DNA of 64,000 nt from Wurfbainia villosa (Eukaryota > Streptophyta > Magnoliopsida > Zingiberales > Zingiberaceae). The translations under genes were made by a program, and so were the position numbers. The DNA is taken from the NCBI GenBank assembly GCA_025175895.1, contig CM046000.1, forward strand, positions 91,992,753-92,056,752, given 5' to 3'. The notes under the pieces were generated by a model. That model worked only from the letters and a program-made list of their open reading frames with translations, did no database searches and had not been told where the DNA came from. Below, in pieces: positions 58,496 through 64,000 of the stretch (its first letter is position 1; every line of letters starts with the position of its first letter).

Positions 58496-60160
58496 ATGAC
58501 TAGGGCATTTATAGAGCAGTTACCAGCATACAATCCAGAGATTGACAGAACATTCCACGCTTTACAGAGAGCTCAGAGGAATTCAGTGATTAACATGGAA
58601 GACAACAAAACAAAAAGCAGTAATAGAACACTCAGAGAATTGGCAGAGCCAAATGTAGCTTATCAACCTTTGTGTATCCGGTATCAGGGACTTGAAGGGG
58701 ATTTTGAGCTGAGATCAGGGGTAATTCATCTGCTACCCAAGTTTCATGGCTTAGCTGGTGAGGATCCAAACAGACACCTACAAGAATTCCATATGGTGTG
58801 CTCAACCATGAAGCCTCAAACCATATCAGAGGATGACATGAAGCTCAGGGCGTTTCCATTTTCATTGATAGATAAGGCTAAGGATTGGTATTACTATCTT
58901 CCCCCAGGATCCATTACTAGTTGGAATGATATGAACAGAATATTTCTAGAAAAATTCTTTCCTGCATCAAGGATTGCAGCAATCAGGAAAAATATATGCG
59001 GAGTTCAACAAATGATTGGAGAAACATTATATGAGTATTGGGAGCGTTTCAAGAGACTCTGCAAAAGCGCCCCAACATCAAATTAGTGAGCAATTGTTGA
59101 TTCAATACTTCTACGAAGGATTGTTGCCTATGGATAGGAGTATGATAGATGCTGCTAGTGGAGGAGCGCTTGTAAACAAAACACCTTCTCAAGCCAAGGA
59201 ACTTATTGAGATTATGGCAGCCAACTATCAGCAATTTTGGAGTCGTACTGCACCTATCAAGAGTGTACACCATGTTCAGGATTATGAAATTGAACAACCT
59301 CGAATTGAGAGTCGGTTGGATGGGATTGAAACAATGTTGAGGCAGATAGCTATAAGTCAGACTCAACATGCATCTTCACACTCTGTTCAACAAGCACGAG
59401 TTTGTTGTATTTATGCCAGTGCTGCACACTCGACTGATACCTGCTTAACCTTGCAGTCGGAGGAAGGAGGTCTTTTCTCGGATCAGGTGGCAGAAGAAAA
59501 TATATTTCAGAACAGATCTCAATATCAGCAATCACAAAGACCACAATATGATCCGATGTCAGCTACATACAACCCTGGATGGAGGGATCATCCCAATCTA
59601 AGATATGGAAACAATTCTACATAGCAGCAGACCAATCGGGCACAACAACAATTATTCCAGCCTACTGCAACAAACTTGCAAAAGCCTCTAGGATTTCATA
59701 ATAACCCCATTCAGTACAAGCCTTCCCAGATTCCACAATCACCTTATAGACTCATCCACACAAGATTTGAGGGACATGATGCAGCAACTTCTGTTACAAC
59801 AACAAGCACAATTTCAGCAGCAGCAAAAAAGGAGTGACACAGCCATTCATAATTTAGAGAGGCAAATGAGTCAGATGGCTTCTACACTCAGTCAGCTTCA
59901 GTCCCAAGGGTCCAGTCAATTACCATCTCAGTCTGTTCCAAACCCCAGAGGGAATGTGAGTGCTATGTCACTAAGGAGTGGGAAAACTATGATATATCCC
60001 AGCCTTCCGAGACCTGCCACAGTTCATGCACCTGTGCCTATAGCAGTTTCTGACGAAGAAAAGGAACAAGAATTACAATCAGGTGTTAAAACCGCAAGAG
60101 GTAGTGCAGATTCCCTTCCCTCAAAGAGCAGGAATTTCTAAGAAAAATGTTACTGCAGGA
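58496..60160 (+). pseudogene. Athila-2 Gag
   Basis: The gag core lies at 58700-59050 (EDPNRHLQEFHMVCSTMKPQ, DKAKDWYYYLPPGSITSWND, FLEKFFPASRIAAIRKNI). A one-base shift at about 59070 moves the frame to ISEQLLIQYFYEGLLPMDRS and LVNKTPSQAKELIE. A CCHC remnant VCCIYASAAHSTDTC (about 59400) lacks a normal spacing. NPGWRDHPNLRYG follows, then a stop at 59622. After another frame change comes a glutamine-rich coiled segment (59779-59930) and AMSLRSGK. Confidence 0.85.
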
Positions 60161-60700
60161 AGGACAAATGATCTTGAAGAATTGGTGGATATTTTTAGTA
60201 AGGTGGAAGTAAACATACCATTATTGAAGGTTATCAAACATATACCAAAATATGCTAAGTTTTTGAAGGATCTTTGTGTTCATAAGAGGAAACTGAAAGG
60301 TAATGAACTGGTAAGCATGGGAAAGAATGTATCAGCTTTGATTCAGTCATTGCCCATGAAATGTAAAGATCCAGGAATGTTTACCATACCATGTGTGATT
60401 GGAGAATGCAGTTTTTCAAATGCAATGTTGGATCTGGGTGCATCCATCAATGTCATGCCTAAGTCTGTTTTCCTATCCCTAGGTATTGGACCATTACAAC
60501 CGACTGGGGTAATTATTTAATTAGCCAACCGAAGTTTAGCTCATCCAGATGGTGTTATTGAAGATGTCTTAGTTAAGGTGAAGGATCTAATTTTTTCAGC
60601 TGATTTCTACATTCTTGATATGGAGGGAGACATGACTTCAAGCCAGACTCCTCTGATTTTAGGGAGGCCATTCCTCAAGACTGCAAGGACAAAGATTGAT
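60083..60700 (+). pseudogene. Athila-2 protease
   Basis: The linker FSKVEVNIPLLKVIKHIPKY leads to the retropepsin motif MLDLGASINVMPKSVF near 60430. A TAA at 60518 interrupts the frame just before LANRSLAHPDGVIEDV, where Gln is expected. It then continues FYILDMEGD and LILGRPFLKTARTKIDVHAG. Confidence 0.85.
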
Positions 60701-62000
60701 GTACATGCAGGAACATTGACCATGGAGTTTGGAGACACAGTGGTACAGTTTAGCATACTTGAAGCAATGAGGTATCCTGAAGAAGATCACTCACTACTTA
60801 ACATTAATATTCTTGATGAGTTGGAAGGTAGTGCAGAGACTTCGTGGATTGATAGGGATACCAACTCTGAGGTAATAGATGATGACTCTATTAGCATCAT
60901 TGATGACATTGTGGATGTTTGTGTAGGGATTTCGTTAATGGAAGCAGGTCCTGAAAAATTATTTCCTTCCCATGATCAACCTCCAAAACTGGAATTGAAA
61001 CCTCTACCTGATCACTTGAAGTATGCTTACTTGGGGAAAGAGGAGAAATTACCAGTCATTATTGCTAAGAATTTAGGAGCAGATCAGGAGATAAGGTTGT
61101 TGAATCTGCTAAGGCTTTATCAGAAGACCATAGGATGGACCATTGCAGATATTCCTGGCATCAACCCTTCCTTTTGTATGCATAGGATCTTCCTGGAGGA
61201 GAATAAGTACCCAGTAAGGCAACCACAGAGAAGATTGAACCCATTGCTTACCGAAGTGGTAAAGACAGAGATTCAAAAATTGTTGCAAGCAGGTATCATT
61301 TACCCTATTTCAGATAGTCAGTGGGTGAGCCCAGTACATGTGGTACCAAAGAAATCGGGGATGACAGTGATTGTCAATGAGGACAGTGAGATGATTTCCA
61401 CAAGAGTGAAAAATTCATGGAGGGTGTGCATAGATTATCGGAAGCTTAACCAGGCTACAAGGAAGGATCATTTCCCACTACCTTTTATTGATCAAATGTT
61501 GGAGAGATTAGCGGGAAAGACTCATTACTGCTTCTTGGATGGATTTTCTGGATATTATCATATTTGCATAGCACCCGAGGACCAGGAGAAGACTACCTTC
61601 ATATGCCCCTACGGGACATTTGCATTCCGATGCATGCCCTTTGGGCTCTGCAATGCCCCAAGTACATTTCAGCGATGCATGGTAAGCATTTTTTGCAGAT
61701 TTATTAGAGCATTGTATGGAAGTATTTATGGATGATTTTACCGTGTATGGCTCATCATTCGATGTATGTTTAGATAGTCTTTCTCAAGTTTTGCAGAGAT
61801 GTGTGGAAATTGACCTGGTTTTAAACTTTGAGAAGTGCCATTTCATGGTTGAACATGGTGTTGTTTTAGGACATATTGTTTCGAGTAGGGGCATAGAGGT
61901 AGATCCTGCTAAGGTCAAGGTTATTTCTTCTTTGTCTTACCCTACATGCATGTGAGAGGTTCGAGCTTTCCTTGGTCATGTAGGTTTTTACAGGAGATTC
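60700..62000 (+). pseudogene. Athila-2 reverse transcriptase
   Basis: LRVCIDYRKLNQATRKDHFP-type core (WRVCIDYRKLNQ), FLDGFSGYYHICIAPEDQEK, CPYGTFAFRCMPFGLCNAPS and the active site FMDDFTVYG at about 61720-61750. FMDD in place of YVDD is usual for the Athila/Tat group. A one-base shift in the T-run at about 61692 and a TGA at 61954 break the frame. Confidence 0.9.
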
Positions 62001-62825
62001 ATTCAAAATTTTAGTGCTATAGCCCTTCCCCTTTCACGCTTACTGCAAAAGGATGTGGAATTTGGATTTGATGAAAAATGCAAGGATGCTATCAACCAAC
62101 TCAGGGATGCTCTCACCTCAGCTTCTATTATGAGTTCTCCTAATTGGGAATTGCCTTTTGAATTAATGTGTGATGCTTCTAATTTTGCAGTGGGTGCAGT
62201 GTTGGTTCAAAGGGTTGAAGGAGCTTCACATGTTATCTATTATGCATCCAAGACATTAGATCCTGCTCAAGCAAATTATACAACCACGGAAAAAGAGCTT
62301 CTAGCCATTGTGTTTGCGTTGAATAAGTTTCGTTCATATTTATTGGGCTCTCATGTGGTTGTCTTTTCAGATCATGCAACTCTCAAATTCCTTTTAAAGA
62401 AGTCAGATGAAAAGCCCAGATTAATCAGATGGATACTTCTACTCCAAGAATTCGCCGTGGAAATACGCGATAGGAGTGGTAAGGAAAATATGGTGGCTGA
62501 TCATTTGAGCAGAATCATGCAAGATAGGGAGCTTACACCCATTCCAGATTGTTTTCCAGATGAACAATTTTTGACACTGCAAGGGGAAGTACCATGGTAT
62601 GCTGACATCGTTAATTATTTGGTTGCACGTGTTATACCTACAAATTTCTCTCAAGTACAGGTTAACAAATTAAGATGTGATGCTAAATACTATGTTTGGG
62701 ATGAACCTTACTTGTGGAAGTGGTGCAACGATCAGGTAATTAGGCGATGTGTTCCTAACGGCGAGTTTCAATCTGTTCTTACATTTTGCGATTCTTTATC
62801 TTGTGGAGGACATTTTGGACCATAA
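62000..62825 (+). pseudogene. Athila-2 RNase H and integrase zinc region
   Basis: FELMCDASNFAVGAVLVQ, YASKTLDPAQANYTTTEKEL and LAIVFALNKFRSYLLGSHVV mark RNase H (62150-62400). ENMVADHLSRI ends the tether, followed by CGGHFGP of the integrase HHCC finger. A TAA at 62823 stops the frame. Confidence 0.88.
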
Positions 62826-63237
62826 AGAACAGCTAGGAAAATTTTAGATTCAGGTTTATATTGGCCTGTAGTGCATTTTACTAGAACATGTGAACAATGT
62901 CAAAAAGTCGGGAGTATTGGGCGTAGAAATGAGATTCCACAACAGTCTATTTTGTTTTGTGAAGTGTTTGATGTATGGAGAATCGATTTATGGGTCCATT
63001 TCCTGTTTCTTATGGTTTCACATACATTTTATTGGCGGTGGACTATGTTTCTAAGTGGGTGGAAGCTATTCCTACCAGGACTGATGATGCATCTGTGGTT
63101 GTTAGTTTTGTCAGGTCAAACATCTTTTGCAGGTTTGGGTGGCTCAGGGCGATCATTAGTGATCAAGGGTCCCATTTCTCTAATAGACACATGAAGATGC
63201 TGCTTAACAAATATGGCATTATGCAAAAAGTTGCTAC
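62826..63237 (+). pseudogene. Athila-2 integrase, truncated by C3
   Basis: CEQCQKVGSIGRRNEIPQQS completes the zinc finger. After a frameshift near 62985 the core reads FMGPFPVSYGFTYILLAVDY, VSKWVEAIPTRTDDA and AIISDQGSHFSNRHM. The frame ends at KYGIMQKVAT where the C3 LTR begins, so the catalytic glutamate is missing. Confidence 0.88.
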
Positions 63238-64000
63238 TGTTGGTGCAATCGGCCCAGGTCACGATTGACCAGGACTCGAGTTTGACTCGAGTGATGTTTT
63301 GATGTTTCGACAAAAACATATGATAATGTAATTGTCATGGGAAAGTCCAAGTCTTGTGTACTTGGCATGGAAAGTCCAAGTGGGACACTTGGCATTTGGT
63401 AAAGTCCAAGTCTTGAGTACTTGGCATGAAAAGTCCAAGCATGGGTCTTGGCAATGTAAAAGTCCAAGCATGGGTCTTGGCAATGTAAAAGTCCAAACAT
63501 GGGTCTTGGCAATGTAAAAGTCCAACATGGGTTGGCAAGGAAAAGTCAAAGCATGGTCTTGGCAATTGAGAAGTCCAACATGGGTTGGCAAGGGAAAGTC
63601 CAAGCATAGTCTTGGCATTTGAGAAGTCCAACATGGGTTGGCAAGGGAAAGTCCAAGCTTGAGTCTTGGCATGAGAAGTCCAAGGGGTTTGATATTGGCT
63701 ACGTAAATTCCAAGCGAGAGTCTTGGCAGCATAAGTCCAATGGTTGGCGGCGTCAAGTCCAAGCAGAGTCTTGGCGGCGTAAGTCCAATGTTCCTTGGCG
63801 GTGTAGACACCGTTAGCATGACATAGCCGACGGAAGCACCTAGAGGCTAGCGCGATGGATGAACAAGTCATGGATGACTTGGAGGGATCCGAGAGCCGTG
63901 AGGCTGCTGGAGGTGGCTAGAAGGCTTAGGTCTAGGCTAAGGGTGGTCTACCAAGTATGGGGGCACCATACTTGGGTTAAAACCTCATTTTTGAGGATGG
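63238..64000 (+). mobile_element. C3, LTR of a third C1-family element (continues off-window)
   Basis: It starts TGTTGGTGCAATCGGCCCAG, identical to the reverse complement of the C1 LTR end at 13605, followed by the same CTCGAGTTTGACTCGAG block and the AAGTCCAA...TTGGCAT repeat. Orientation is plus. The left flank GCTAC (63233-63237) is the presumed target duplication. Confidence 0.8.
63339..63795. repeat. AAGTCCAAG..CTTGGCA minisatellite in the C3 LTR
   Basis: About sixteen variable units of 24-35 bp are built on AAGTCCAAGCATGGGTCTTG plus GCAATGT. The C1 LTRs carry only about four to six related units at 8735-8880 and 13405-13530. Confidence 0.82.

Larger units (their letters stand above)
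57132..63237 (+). mobile_element. Athila-2, pol-bearing Ty3/gypsy element
   Basis: A 5' LTR, a perfect tRNA-Asp primer site, gag, protease, reverse transcriptase, RNase H and integrase follow in the Ty3/gypsy order. The integrase is interrupted by C3 at 63238. It is the only element here with a readable Athila polymerase, and related elements could have supplied enzymes to the pol-less Athila-1/3 lineage. Six or so frame breaks make this copy inactive. Confidence 0.88.

Overview
This window is plant nuclear DNA, almost certainly from a flowering plant with a large, repeat-rich genome. The evidence is eukaryotic introns, plant-type Ty1/copia, Athila and chromovirus retrotransposons with plant tRNA-Met and tRNA-Asp primer sites, and CACTA (En/Spm) DNA transposons. 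I cannot name the species. I found no intact host gene. The window is a stack of transposable elements inserted into one another, and the only host-derived coding sequence is two broken gene fragments carried by a CACTA-type element at the left edge.

Layout, left to right. 1-2629 is the right part of a CACTA-like element carrying exons of an aminoalcohol phosphotransferase gene and a ribose-phosphate pyrophosphokinase gene, both on the minus strand. It sits inside copia element A (2630-7298, plus strand, 3' part only). Copia A, a gag-only LTR element (C1, 7566-13605, minus), a solo Athila LTR (14170-15652) and a large two-gene CACTA element (15740-24607) all lie in the 5' LTR of an old chromovirus, called X here. 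The decayed interior of X is 25020-28613. Its 3' LTR is 28614-40541, split by a structurally complete copia element B (29858-39027, minus).

X itself sits in a minus-strand Athila fragment (Athila-3, 40542-42082). Athila-3 is also interrupted by a plus-strand, pol-less Athila (Athila-1), which starts at 42083 and whose interior ends at 48658. The 3' LTR of Athila-1 (48659-54830) is split by a second gag-only element (C2, 48820-54438, minus). It is then cut by a minus-strand Athila (Athila-4, 54831-57131), which is cut by a pol-bearing Athila (Athila-2, 57132-63237, plus). Athila-2 is finally cut by the first LTR of a third member of the C1 family (C3, from 63238, running off the window).

Insertion boundaries were read from terminal dinucleotides, target-site duplications and, for three insertions, an uninterrupted copy of the target in the sister LTR. 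Relative ages follow from the nesting: Athila-3 is oldest, then X and Athila-1, then the elements inside them. Every coding region shows stops or frameshifts. The gag-only and pol-less families must have relied on proteins from other elements to move.
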